A stretch of 64,000 nucleotides of DNA from JAAYAO01 sp051133435 (GTDB taxonomy: Bacteria > Actinomycetota > Actinomycetes > Propionibacteriales > Propionibacteriaceae). The notes under the pieces were generated by a model. It did no database searches and had not been told where the DNA came from. It was given only the letters and a program-made list of their open reading frames with translations. Both the position numbers and the translations under genes were made by a program. Location of the stretch: assembly GCF_051133435.1 (NCBI RefSeq), contig NZ_JBPGNY010000006.1:62001-126000 (forward strand), in the 5' to 3' direction. Below are positions 49,887 through 58,249 of this stretch, piece after piece (the stretch's first letter is position 1; each line of letters begins with the position of its first letter).

Positions 49887-52800
49887 TCATGCCCGCCTCC
49901 TCGCCCGGGTTCTGAGGACGGCCCACGCCATCAGCGCCAGCCCGACGAGAGCGAAGGGCAGCGTGCCCGGACCACCGGTCATGGGCAGTTCCAGGGGCTG
50001 CAGGTTGGTGAATTCCAACCGTCCCTCGACCAGCCCCAGGCTGCCGTCGGACGGCGAGATGTCCGAGATCCCGGCCCCGCGTCCGACGGTGAAGCTGTAG
50101 ACGGTCGGGTCCACCGCGTAGCCCTCGGGGGCCTTGGTTTCCTTCAGCCAGTACTTGCCGCCCGCCAGATCGGTGAAGGTCACCTCACCGCTGGCCGGAA
50201 CCACCACGGTGCTGTGCACGGTGTTCTGGTCGTTGGGTCCGTACAGCGTGAATTCCGCACCGGCCAGGCGCTCACCATCGGCGTTGACCTTCACCAGGGT
50301 CACATCGCTGGGCGGGGTCTCCACCGACACGCAGGCGATGTTGTCTTCCTTCCAGATCGGGCTGTAGCCGGTGTCCTCACCGGCCAGGGCCACGACATTC
50401 GGGATTCCGAGGTTGGTGTCGGTGTGCGGCCCACCCGGATTCGCCGTGAGCATGGAGCACTCGGCCAACGTGTCGGCATTGCGCTCGTAGGCCGACTGGG
50501 TTTGCCCTTCCGGCACGGTCAGGTCCAGGCGCAGCGGGATGGTCACGTCGATGACCGCGGTGGCACCCGGGGCTAGCCCGGTCACGCCGCTGGCGATCTC
50601 GGCACCGTTCTCGAGCGATCTGCGGCCGAAGTAGCCGCCATTGAACGGGAACTGGACCTCACCGGCGGAGCCCTCCACCTGGGTGAAGATGGCCGGCCCG
50701 TCCACACGGTCGTTCCAGGTGAGGCCCTCGGGCACCACGAAGGTGTCGGTGATCGCACCGGAGTCGGCCGTCATGGTCGACAGGTTGGTGACCTTGATCT
50801 GGTAGTGAGCGATGAACTTGCCGTTGCCGTCCGGACGGAGGGTGACACCCACGTGGGGATTGCCCTCGACGGGGTCATCGGCAACCTTCTCGATCTTGAA
50901 CTTGACGGGTTGCACCGGGATGCAGGCCACGTTGTCCTCGATCGGGATGTCGTTGTAGGTGAGATCCTCGTTCGCGATGCCGGTGACGTTCGGAATGCCC
51001 GAGTTGCCGGTGGTGTACGGGTTGCCGCCGGCCGAGGTCTCGTCCTCACAGACACCCAGGGTGGCTGCATGCTCCTCGAACTTCGTGCCGGTGCCGGTGG
51101 AGGCAGCGCTGGTATCGATCTTGAGCGGAATCCGCAGGGTGAACACGACCTGGCCGTTGTGGGGCAGGTTCCTGATCGCCTCGGCGAGGGTGGCTTCGGT
51201 CGAGAGAGCGTCTCGGGACACCTGCGTGGGCGACCCTGTCACCGTCACGCCTGCGGGGGCCTGGTAGCTGAGGGTGGCGGGCTTGTCGCCGTCCCACAGC
51301 AGGCCGTCGGGTACCAGGAACTGGTCCCACACCGGGCCGGTGTCGATCGTGGCACCGGATTGGTTCGTGACGGTGATCCGGTACTCGGCGGTGAAGGTGC
51401 CGTTCTCGTCCGGAATCACCGGCTGGCCGATATGCGGGTTCTCGGTGGGGTCGGCGGCCGTCTTGACGACGTGCACCTTCGGTTTCTTGGTGTTCTTGAT
51501 GACGCACTCGACATGGGCGCCATCGGCCACCGACACCGCGCCCTCCTCCACCGGGACGACGGCGTTGGTGTTCACATCGCGACAGGCCCAGTAGGCGTAG
51601 CGAACGTACTGACCGCTGGTGGCGCCATCGTCGTTGCCCTGTTCGCTGAGTGAGTAGCTACCGGGCACGACCCGGCCGCTCGGGCCGATCGCCCCGGAGG
51701 TGGACGAGGTGCCGTTCAGCGGGGTGGGGCCGTCGGCACGCAGATCGAAGTACTGCGAGTCGGTGCTGTTCACCAGGTTGCCGTTGGCATCGACGATCTG
51801 CTTGATCAATCGCAACTGGGCGATGGAGACCGGCGCACAGGCGTCGTTGTTGTTCGGCCCGTCGGAGTCGTCGTTCATCGTGACCAGGTTGAAGAAGCCC
51901 CCGGCCGCCGGTGTGCCGGCACCCTCGGTGTTACAGGTTCCGGCGGTTGACCAGTTGACCGCGTTCAGGTCGCCGGCCACCGCTTCGACCTTGACCGTGT
52001 AGGCGCGGAAGACCGGTTGATCACCGCCCAGCATCTCACCGGGAATCGTGAAGGTGCTCAGCGAGCTCTGCGCCACGTCGTCCAAGTACAGGCCGGTGAC
52101 CCGAAACCCTTCCGGAACCGTCACCCGGTCGGTGATGGTGGGGAACACCCCGGGCTTGGACCCGGAGTTGGTCACCACCACGAGGTACTCGATCGTGAGG
52201 GTGCCGTCGGCGTTGAGGGTGCGCTTGGTGCCGGTGGTTCCGGCCGGCGCGATCGAGCCGTCCTCGTTGATGATCGACTTCTGCACCTTGAACTGCGGGG
52301 TGAGCGGCGGGTACGGCTCCTCGGTCGGGAAGGCACAGGAGGCGAAGTCGGACGGCAGGCTCACCGAGTACCCGACCGCACGCTCGTCAACCCCGGTGAT
52401 GGCCAACGTGTCCCGATTGACGGTGTAGAGGGCCCCGGTTCCCATGCCCAGGTAGAGCGTGTCGCCCAGGAAGGCCATGGCACGCATCCGCTCGCCACCC
52501 ATCTCGCCGATGTTGTTGCGGCCCTGCACGATGTAGGTCTGGCCGTCGGCGGGCAGATCGGAAACCCGCATCTTGGCGAGGTACTGCTCTCGGAACGCAC
52601 CGGTCGCACCTTCGGAGTAGCGTCGCCCGGCGATGTAGAGATTGCCCGACCCGTCGAAGGCGATATCGAGTGCCGTGACAGGGGCGGTATAGGTGATCAG
52701 GAGGGGCTTGTACTCGATCTGCAGCGTGCCGCCGACCTTCCAGGTGGCCGAACCCCCCGCCAACAGGGTGCTGATGTCACTCTCGGTCAGCCAGAGCACC

Positions 52801-54257
52801 CGCCCATTCACGGTGATGATGTACAACGACCCGTCGGGAGCGAAGTTCGCCGCCCACACCGGGCCGTAGCTGGTGCTCGGCCTCGGCACGTTCAGCACGG
52901 TGGTGGTGAACGAGGACTCACCCGTTTCGGTCACCCGCAGATCGCCAGGCCTCGACAACGAAAAGGCCTTCGTCGGGTACCGGTCCGTCGCGGCCAAGGC
53001 GTCGGTTTGCGGGAGCGCTTTGGCCAGCAGCGTCCTGGTTCGCCGCTCGGCGGGCTCCCACAGGTACAACGAACTGTCGTTACCGGTGGTGTTCTTGAGC
53101 GTGCTGGACGTGACGAACATGTTGTCGACACACGACGCCGGCGGAGCCACACCGGGGGTGGTGAACACGTCGGCGTCCGAATCGGAGACCACCTTGCCCA
53201 TCCGACCGATCTGGGTGGAGATACCGAAAGGCCTCGACAGCGTGAAATCGGTGGAAACACCACCGTCCAGGCAGTTGGCGTAGGTGACCAGGCGCTTGAC
53301 CTCGATGGTGGAACCCGCCGGCAGCCAGGTGTTGCCCGTTCTGGTCTCCGGGTCGTAGGGCCAGTTCAGCGAATCCAGCCACTTGGCATTCCGGTAGAGG
53401 CCACCCTGCCCCGAGAGTTCCTCGAGGTAGATCGGCACCGAGGGGTCGTTGGCGATGTAGGTGGCGTTCTCCATCACCTGGGCGGTGATGTCGTTGCCGT
53501 CGGCGTCCAACACCTTGATGGTGTCGCGGTCGGCGAGCGGATCGTTCCAGGCCCGGATCGTCCGGTCACCGGGTGCGAGCATCACCTTGCCCTGACCGGC
53601 CGTGTCGTTGAACTTGATGTCGGCCAGCCAGCCGCCGCCCTTGGTGACCCTCTGCTTGAAGGTGTAGGTGCCGGTGCACTGCAGGGAGGGGGCCGAGGAC
53701 TCGACCATCTCGAGGCCGATCTCCAAGGTGCCATCGACATCGGCGCGGGCACTGGCCATCACGGGCGTGCCCGGCAGCAGGTCGGTCTGGACCGTCGCCG
53801 TCTTGGTGAAGACCGGGGTGACGGTATTCGGCAGGTTGGTGAGCCGGAAGGTGCACTCCCTGGTGTCACAGGTCGCACCGTCCTTCACCGCAACGGTGCC
53901 CCCGTTGAGTCCACTCCAGTCGCCCCCCGATGGCACCGAGTCGAAGGGGGCAGCGGCATCGGCGTAGACCGTCACGTCGGTCCAGCGGGTCAGCCCCTGC
54001 TCGACCATCCTGTCGAAGGCGAAGGACATCGTGTAGGTGAACTGATCGCCCTGCTCGGGATCGGGATTGGTGGGCGAATGCGAGACGTCCACCTCGACGG
54101 TGGGGTCGGCCGCGGCCTCGATCTCGAATTCCTCGGGGGTGTACCCCTCGGCATTCTGGGGACTGACGAAAAGGCCGGCGAGCATCGCCACGAGGGCGAG
54201 CACCAATGCCAATGAGTGCACGACTCGGGTGGAACGCTGCGCCTCTCGCCTCTTCAC
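49887..54257 (-). CDS. Large pilus tip-type surface protein with beta-propeller-like and tandem stalk domains
   Basis: 1456 residues from GTG 54257. A signal anchor (residues 13-35) ends in PQNAEG. Then come an N-terminal beta-rich region and, at about 460-650, strands in repeated 'APDGSLYIITVNG', 'FDGSGNLYIAGRRYS', 'LGDTLYLGMGTGALYTVN' units suggesting a beta-propeller. Three related beta domains follow, the last two sharing 'DP-E-NPH-G', 'VTN', 'VPDGL/VPEGL-W', 'GIPNV', 'ED--Y' and 'EDN-AC'. A final Cna-B domain (YWLKETKAPEGYA) precedes the LPMTG signal and RARRRA. No von Willebrand A domain with a MIDAS was seen, although SpaC-type tips often have one. First gene of the pilus operon. The start is inferred; the frame is open to 54425. 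Confidence 0.85.
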   Translation of the reverse strand: MKRREAQRSTRVVHSLALVLALVAMLAGLFVSPQNAEGYTPEEFEIEAAADPTVEVDVSHSPTNPDPEQGDQFTYTMSFAFDRMVEQGLTRWTDVTVYADAAAPFDSVPSGGDWSGLNGGTVAVKDGATCDTRECTFRLTNLPNTVTPVFTKTATVQTDLLPGTPVMASARADVDGTLEIGLEMVESSAPSLQCTGTYTFKQRVTKGGGWLADIKFNDTAGQGKVMLAPGDRTIRAWNDPLADRDTIKVLDADGNDITAQVMENATYIANDPSVPIYLEELSGQGGLYRNAKWLDSLNWPYDPETRTGNTWLPAGSTIEVKRLVTYANCLDGGVSTDFTLSRPFGISTQIGRMGKVVSDSDADVFTTPGVAPPASCVDNMFVTSSTLKNTTGNDSSLYLWEPAERRTRTLLAKALPQTDALAATDRYPTKAFSLSRPGDLRVTETGESSFTTTVLNVPRPSTSYGPVWAANFAPDGSLYIITVNGRVLWLTESDISTLLAGGSATWKVGGTLQIEYKPLLITYTAPVTALDIAFDGSGNLYIAGRRYSEGATGAFREQYLAKMRVSDLPADGQTYIVQGRNNIGEMGGERMRAMAFLGDTLYLGMGTGALYTVNRDTLAITGVDERAVGYSVSLPSDFASCAFPTEEPYPPLTPQFKVQKSIINEDGSIAPAGTTGTKRTLNADGTLTIEYLVVVTNSGSKPGVFPTITDRVTVPEGFRVTGLYLDDVAQSSLSTFTIPGEMLGGDQPVFRAYTVKVEAVAGDLNAVNWSTAGTCNTEGAGTPAAGGFFNLVTMNDDSDGPNNNDACAPVSIAQLRLIKQIVDANGNLVNSTDSQYFDLRADGPTPLNGTSSTSGAIGPSGRVVPGSYSLSEQGNDDGATSGQYVRYAYWACRDVNTNAVVPVEEGAVSVADGAHVECVIKNTKKPKVHVVKTAADPTENPHIGQPVIPDENGTFTAEYRITVTNQSGATIDTGPVWDQFLVPDGLLWDGDKPATLSYQAPAGVTVTGSPTQVSRDALSTEATLAEAIRNLPHNGQVVFTLRIPLKIDTSAASTGTGTKFEEHAATLGVCEDETSAGGNPYTTGNSGIPNVTGIANEDLTYNDIPIEDNVACIPVQPVKFKIEKVADDPVEGNPHVGVTLRPDGNGKFIAHYQIKVTNLSTMTADSGAITDTFVVPEGLTWNDRVDGPAIFTQVEGSAGEVQFPFNGGYFGRRSLENGAEIASGVTGLAPGATAVIDVTIPLRLDLTVPEGQTQSAYERNADTLAECSMLTANPGGPHTDTNLGIPNVVALAGEDTGYSPIWKEDNIACVSVETPPSDVTLVKVNADGERLAGAEFTLYGPNDQNTVHSTVVVPASGEVTFTDLAGGKYWLKETKAPEGYAVDPTVYSFTVGRGAGISDISPSDGSLGLVEGRLEFTNLQPLELPMTGGPGTLPFALVGLALMAWAVLRTRARRRA

Positions 54258-54455
54258 GTCACCCCCTGTGGGCCACTCGACCAGGAACACTCTCGCCTGT
54301 AGTAGTAACTGTCCTGAACATTTCGCTACGGCGGCACCACTCGCAACCCACCCGTCCACGCCAGGCTGAGAGAATCCTGAACCCGCGGCGACAACACCCC
54401 TCCCCCTGGAACATGGAGTTGACAAGGGGAGATGCAGATGAATACAAGTGTGATC

Positions 54456-54527
54456 GGGTGAAATTTCCTGAGACCCCTCACCCGGAATCCTCAGAAATTC
54501 ACCCTCTTTTTCACCCGCGCTTCACCC
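54456..54527. promoter_or_regulatory. Pilus operon control region: four direct GGGTGA repeats
   Basis: On the minus strand GGGTGAA occurs at 54521-54527, 54510-54516 and 54498-54504, and GGGTGAG about 21 bases on (54477-54483); one opposite copy is at 54456-54462. Starts are 11, 12 and 21 bases apart, near one or two helix turns. The copies at 54456 and 54498 also form the ends of an imperfect inverted repeat (GGGTGAAATTTCCTGAG / CTCAGAAATTCACCC). On the plus strand TTGACA (54419-54424) with ATACAA 17 bases on looks like a promoter. Rest of 54258-54659: AT-richer, no gene seen. Confidence 0.6.
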
Positions 54528-54659
54528 GTAATGTCTTCATACCGACATGAGGGATGAGCCCGCGGGCCTCGACGGAGGTGATCTGTAAACAACTTTGGGA
54601 ACCTCACCCGGCACCGCTTGGCCGCCACCGCCGCTGGCGGGCCGGATTACACTGCAGAC

Positions 54660-56081
54660 ATGCCGACACTGGTCGCAAGCACTCCCCTGGCCCACGACCG
54701 CAATGCAGTTTTCGCCTGGCACGAACGCGCCGGCGCCTTCACCCGGCTGACCCCGCCGGGCTTCGGCCGGGTCGAATCCGAGAGCCCGAGTCTGCGCCCG
54801 GGTGCCACCGCCACCATGCGGATCAACCTGCCGGGACCGAAGCTGCCGATCGGTCGCCCCGTCTCCACCCGCTGGGTGGCCCGGCACGTGGAATACGACC
54901 CGCCGCGGTCGTTCACCGACGAGATGACCTCGGGGCCGCTGCGGTCGTGGCGGCACGAGCACGACTTCGCCGAGGTGGACGGCCGGACCCTGCTGATTGA
55001 TCGGGTCAGCTACGAACTACCCCGTTGGGCCCGGGTCGCCGGGAGCTCGATCGAGCAACGGCTCGGGCAGTTCTTCGCCTATCGCGGACGAGCACTCAGC
55101 GCGGATCTGGACTTTCATGCCCGCTATTCGGGCGAGCGGCGCACCGTCCTGATCGCGGGGGCGTCCGGTCTGGTGGGCAGCCAACTGGCTGCTCTGCTGA
55201 GTGGTGGCGGGCACCGGGTGCGTCGGCTGGTGCGGGGCCGCACCGACCCGCATCGCGATGAGGTCTTCTGGGATCCCGAGGCCGGCCGGTTCGATTCGGC
55301 GGTGCTGGACGAGGTGGACGTGGTGATCAACCTGGCCGGGCATCCGATCGCCGGCCGATTCACCCCGGCGCATCTCGACCGGGTGCGCCGTTCCCGGGTG
55401 GCGAGCACAGCCCTGCTGGCCGGGGCCCTGGCCGAGCGGGCCGCCGATGGGCGCGCCCGGGCTTTGATCAACGCCTCGGCCAGCGGCTACTACGGCTCCG
55501 ATCGGGGCGATGAGCTCTTGAGTGAGGATGCCGCTCCGGGCACCGGCCCGCTGGCCGAGATCGTCCGGGCCTGGGAGGAGGCGACCCGACCGGCCGCCGA
55601 GGCCGGGGTGCGGGTCGCGTGCGTGCGCACGGGCATCGTCCAGTCACCGGCCGGTGGGCAGTTGGGCTTGCAGTTGCCGCTGTTCACCGCCGCGCTGGGC
55701 GGCCCACTGGGTGATGGCCGCCAGTTCATGCCGTGGCTGGCGATCGATGACATCGCCTACACCTACGCCTTCCTGGCGCTGACCGACAACGAGGGGCCGT
55801 TCAACGCCGCGGCCCCCGGCATCGTCGACGGCAACACCTATGCCCGCACCCTGGCCGAGGTCGTGGGGCGTCCGGCCTGGGTGCGGGTGCCGAAGTTCGC
55901 GCCCGCCCTGCTGCTGGGCAAGGACGGCGCCGACGACTTCGCCCTGGCCGGCCAGCGGATGGTGCCCGAGCGGCTCACCGCGGCCGGCTTCCGATTCGGC
56001 TATCCGAACCTGGCCGATGCCCTGCGCCACGTACTGGCGACGGGTGAGGACGGGCCGACCACGGTCTCCTGCACCGGCTGA
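54660..56081 (+). CDS. TIGR01777-family NAD-dependent epimerase/dehydratase with N-terminal SRPBCC domain
   Basis: 473 residues. Residues 1-150 look like a START/SRPBCC ligand-binding domain (LPGPKLPIGRPVSTRWVARHVEY). From residue 157 a Rossmann domain begins with IAGASGLVGSQLAALL, followed by VVINLAGHPIAGRFT, INASASGYYGSDRG, the closing DUF1731 tail (VPKFAPALLLGK; FRFGYPNLADAL). Substrate unknown. ATG 54660 is preceded by TACACT (54648-54653) with 6 bases between, which fits a leaderless transcript. Confidence 0.88.
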   Translation: MPTLVASTPLAHDRNAVFAWHERAGAFTRLTPPGFGRVESESPSLRPGATATMRINLPGPKLPIGRPVSTRWVARHVEYDPPRSFTDEMTSGPLRSWRHEHDFAEVDGRTLLIDRVSYELPRWARVAGSSIEQRLGQFFAYRGRALSADLDFHARYSGERRTVLIAGASGLVGSQLAALLSGGGHRVRRLVRGRTDPHRDEVFWDPEAGRFDSAVLDEVDVVINLAGHPIAGRFTPAHLDRVRRSRVASTALLAGALAERAADGRARALINASASGYYGSDRGDELLSEDAAPGTGPLAEIVRAWEEATRPAAEAGVRVACVRTGIVQSPAGGQLGLQLPLFTAALGGPLGDGRQFMPWLAIDDIAYTYAFLALTDNEGPFNAAAPGIVDGNTYARTLAEVVGRPAWVRVPKFAPALLLGKDGADDFALAGQRMVPERLTAAGFRFGYPNLADALRHVLATGEDGPTTVSCTG

Positions 56082-56093
56082 GCGCCGGCGCTG

Positions 56094-56393
56094 TCACCAG
56101 CTCGACTTGGTGATCCCGGGCAGTTCGCCGCGGTGGGCCAGGGTGCGGAACCGGACCCGGGAGACCCCGGCCTTGCCGACGAATCCTCGAGGCCGACCGT
56201 CCACCGCATCGCGATTGCGCAGCCGCACCGGGGAGGCATCGCGCGGCAGCTTGCTCAGCGCCCGCACCGCGGCCGCCACCTGGTCGGGGTCACCGACCCG
56301 GATCTGCTCCTTCAATTCGGCGCGGCGCTCGGCATGGCGGGCGACGATCTGCTCGCGTCGGCGCTGCGCGGCGATCTTGGATTTCTTGGCCAT
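56094..56393 (-). CDS. rpsN: 30S ribosomal protein S14, zinc-independent form
   Basis: 99 residues, the long C-minus type: no CxxC zinc ribbon, basic throughout, ending RTLAHRGELPGITKSSW. It replaces the zinc-binding S14 when zinc is scarce. ATG 56393 overlaps the rpmG stop by one base. Last gene of rpmB-rpmG-rpsN. Confidence 0.96.
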   Translation of the reverse strand: MAKKSKIAAQRRREQIVARHAERRAELKEQIRVGDPDQVAAAVRALSKLPRDASPVRLRNRDAVDGRPRGFVGKAGVSRVRFRTLAHRGELPGITKSSW

Positions 56394-56563
56394 CAGCGGG
56401 TCTCCTTGAACTCGACGTGCCGGCGGATCATCGGGTCGTATTTGCGCACCACCAGCCGGTCGGGGGTGTTGCGCCGGTTCTTGCGGGTGACATAGCGGTA
56501 GCCGGTTCCGGCGGTCGATTCCAGGGTGATCTTCGGGCGCACCTCGCCGCTCTTGCGTGCCAT
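56393..56563 (-). CDS. rpmG: 50S ribosomal protein L33, zinc-independent form
   Basis: 56 residues without the Cys pairs of the zinc form: ITLESTAGTGYRYVTRKNRR and LVVRKYDPMIRRHVEFKETR. Overlaps rpmB (TAATG) and rpsN (TGATG) by one base each, so the three are translated together. Confidence 0.96.
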   Translation of the reverse strand: MARKSGEVRPKITLESTAGTGYRYVTRKNRRNTPDRLVVRKYDPMIRRHVEFKETR

Positions 56564-56799
56564 TACAGCCGCACCCCCCGCGCAGTGAGGTCGGCCACGA
56601 CGCGGTCGATGCCACGCTGGTCGACGGTCTTGATGCCCCGCGCCGACAGCCGCAAGGTCACATACCGCCCCAGGGACGGCACCCAGTAGCGCTTGCGCTG
56701 GATGTTGACGTCGAACCGCCGCTTGGTGCGGCGATGGCTGTGACTGACGTTGTTTCCGAAGCCCGGGCCGGCCCCGGTGACCATGCAGGTGTTTGACAT
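56563..56799 (-). CDS. rpmB: 50S ribosomal protein L28, zinc-independent form
   Basis: 78 residues. CMVTGAGPGFGNNVSHSHRRTKRRF opens as in L28, and the later Cys residues of the zinc form are missing. ATG 56799 has AAGGAGGGG upstream. First gene after the Zur box on this strand. Confidence 0.96.
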   Translation of the reverse strand: MSNTCMVTGAGPGFGNNVSHSHRRTKRRFDVNIQRKRYWVPSLGRYVTLRLSARGIKTVDQRGIDRVVADLTARGVRL

Positions 56800-56812
56800 T
56801 CACCCCTCCTTT

Positions 56813-56827
56813 TGAGAATGATTCTCA
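56813..56827. promoter_or_regulatory. Zur box
   Basis: TGAGAATGATTCTCA is a 7-1-7 perfect palindrome and matches the actinobacterial Zur site (TGAAAATGATTTTCA) closely. It lies 14 bases before rpmB and 39 bases before rpmE2, so one site can shut both transcripts when zinc is plentiful. Confidence 0.93.
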
Positions 56828-56866
56828 TTATTGTTACACGCGAATGGAACAGGACGCATCTCAGCG

Positions 56867-57118
56867 ATGAAGAAGAACACCCACCCCCGTTACCAGCCGG
56901 TGGTTTTTCGCGACAGCACCACCGGTGATCTGGTGCTGACCCGTTCGACCATGACGTCGGAGGAGACCGTCGAATACGAGGGACGCACCTACCCGCTGAT
57001 TCGGGTGGACGTGACCGCGGCCAGCCATCCGTTCTGGACCGGACGCCATCGCGAGATCGACACCGAGGGCCGCGTGGAGCGCTTCCGGCGCCGCTACGGC
57101 CAACAGGGCCGGCGATGA
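56867..57118 (+). CDS. rpmE2: 50S ribosomal protein L31 type B (zinc-independent)
   Basis: 83 residues. MKKNTHPRYQPVVFRDSTTG and HPFWTGRHREIDTEGRVERF identify L31; the CxxC of the zinc form is absent. ATG 56867 starts the conserved region. Its stop overlaps the next start (ATGA). Confidence 0.96.
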   Translation: MKKNTHPRYQPVVFRDSTTGDLVLTRSTMTSEETVEYEGRTYPLIRVDVTAASHPFWTGRHREIDTEGRVERFRRRYGQQGRR

Positions 57119-58230
57119 ACCCCTCGGTTGGATGGGCCCAAGTACCGGTGATGCTGGTCACCGGCGTGGCCGATACCCCGATGACCGCCGCCGGCATGGG
57201 CCTGCAATGGGACCTGCCCCATCCGGTGATGGTGGTGCACGACCTCGACCCCGCCCGGGGCCTGCTGGTGCGCACCGTCAGCGACATCACCGGCGTACTG
57301 GAACGGGTGGAGATCGAACTCGAACACGCCTGCACCCAGTGCGCGATCCGCGAGGACGTGATTCCGACCCTGGCCCGGCTCGCCGCCGACGGCAGGTGGA
57401 GTTCGATCGTGGCCCGGTTACCGATCGGCGCCGAGGCCGGCCAGGTGTGCCGGGTGCTCGCCCGCGAACCCCGTCGAGCCCCACGGGTGCGGATCGCCGG
57501 GGTTATCAGCGCCCTGGACGCGGCCACCCTGACCGACGACCTGACCGGGCCGGACTGGCTGGTCGAACGCAACCTGTCGATGGAGGACGATCAGCGCGGG
57601 GTAGCCGAGGTTGCCTGCGCCCAGATCGAGTACGCCGACGTGGTTGCCGTTTTCGGCCAACCGGAACCGGCCGAGGCCGACCTGCTGCATTTCGTCCGGG
57701 GGCTGGCCCGGCCGGGCTCGATGGTGGTCACCGACTGGCCCGGCTTCGACGGACGCCAGTTGCTGGCCGGTATCCACGACCACCCGTACACCGAATCGTG
57801 GGTACACCCGGTACCGGATTTCCCGGCCTCGACCACCGGCAACGAGGCGGTCTGGCGGTTGAGCCTGCAGTCGGATCGCCCCTGCCACCCCGACCGGTTC
57901 CTCGGTCTGGTCGAGGACATGGGTGCGGGCACTCACCGCAGCCGCGGTTGTTTCTGGCTGCCCACCCGTCCCGGGTCGATCTGTGCCTGGGACGGTGCGG
58001 CCGGTCAGGTCAGCCTGGGCTCGGTCGGTCGCCGGGGTCAGCAACGAACCCCGGTCACCCACCTGGTGTTCACCGGCCTGATGATGCACGGCGATCCGCG
58101 CGAGGAGTTGCGGGCCGCTTTCGACAGTTGCCTGCTGACCGATGCCGAGCTGGCCGGGCGGGGCACCATCTGGGAGACCGTGTACGACGGCCTGGAGCCC
58201 TGGCTGGGTGCGATCCACAACGTGGCCTGA
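57115..58230 (+). CDS. CobW/P47K-like protein with degenerate P-loop, in the Zur operon
   Basis: 371 residues. The fold order is CobW-like: an N-terminal strand-loop, a metal-type motif CTQCAIRED (family: CxCC), VAVFGQPEP/ VVTDWPGFD segments and a C-terminal CobW_C region (SRGCFWLPTRPGSICAWDGA...). But the P-loop position reads VTGVADTPMTAAG with no GKT, so GTP binding in the usual way is unlikely. In mycobacteria a CobW/P47K-like protein in the zinc-free ribosomal operon (Mrf) recruits the hibernation factor Mpy to ribosomes; this gene is in the same place and may do the same (inference). Coupled to rpmE2 by ATGA. Confidence 0.78.
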   Translation: MNPSVGWAQVPVMLVTGVADTPMTAAGMGLQWDLPHPVMVVHDLDPARGLLVRTVSDITGVLERVEIELEHACTQCAIREDVIPTLARLAADGRWSSIVARLPIGAEAGQVCRVLAREPRRAPRVRIAGVISALDAATLTDDLTGPDWLVERNLSMEDDQRGVAEVACAQIEYADVVAVFGQPEPAEADLLHFVRGLARPGSMVVTDWPGFDGRQLLAGIHDHPYTESWVHPVPDFPASTTGNEAVWRLSLQSDRPCHPDRFLGLVEDMGAGTHRSRGCFWLPTRPGSICAWDGAAGQVSLGSVGRRGQQRTPVTHLVFTGLMMHGDPREELRAAFDSCLLTDAELAGRGTIWETVYDGLEPWLGAIHNVA

Positions 58231-58249
58231 GCCGGTTTAGGCTCGCCGA

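Noticed and set aside
54258..54425. Extended N-terminus of the tip protein to 54425
   Set aside because: The extra residues precede the signal peptide by over 60 positions and look non-coding; GTG 54257 puts the signal peptide at the start.
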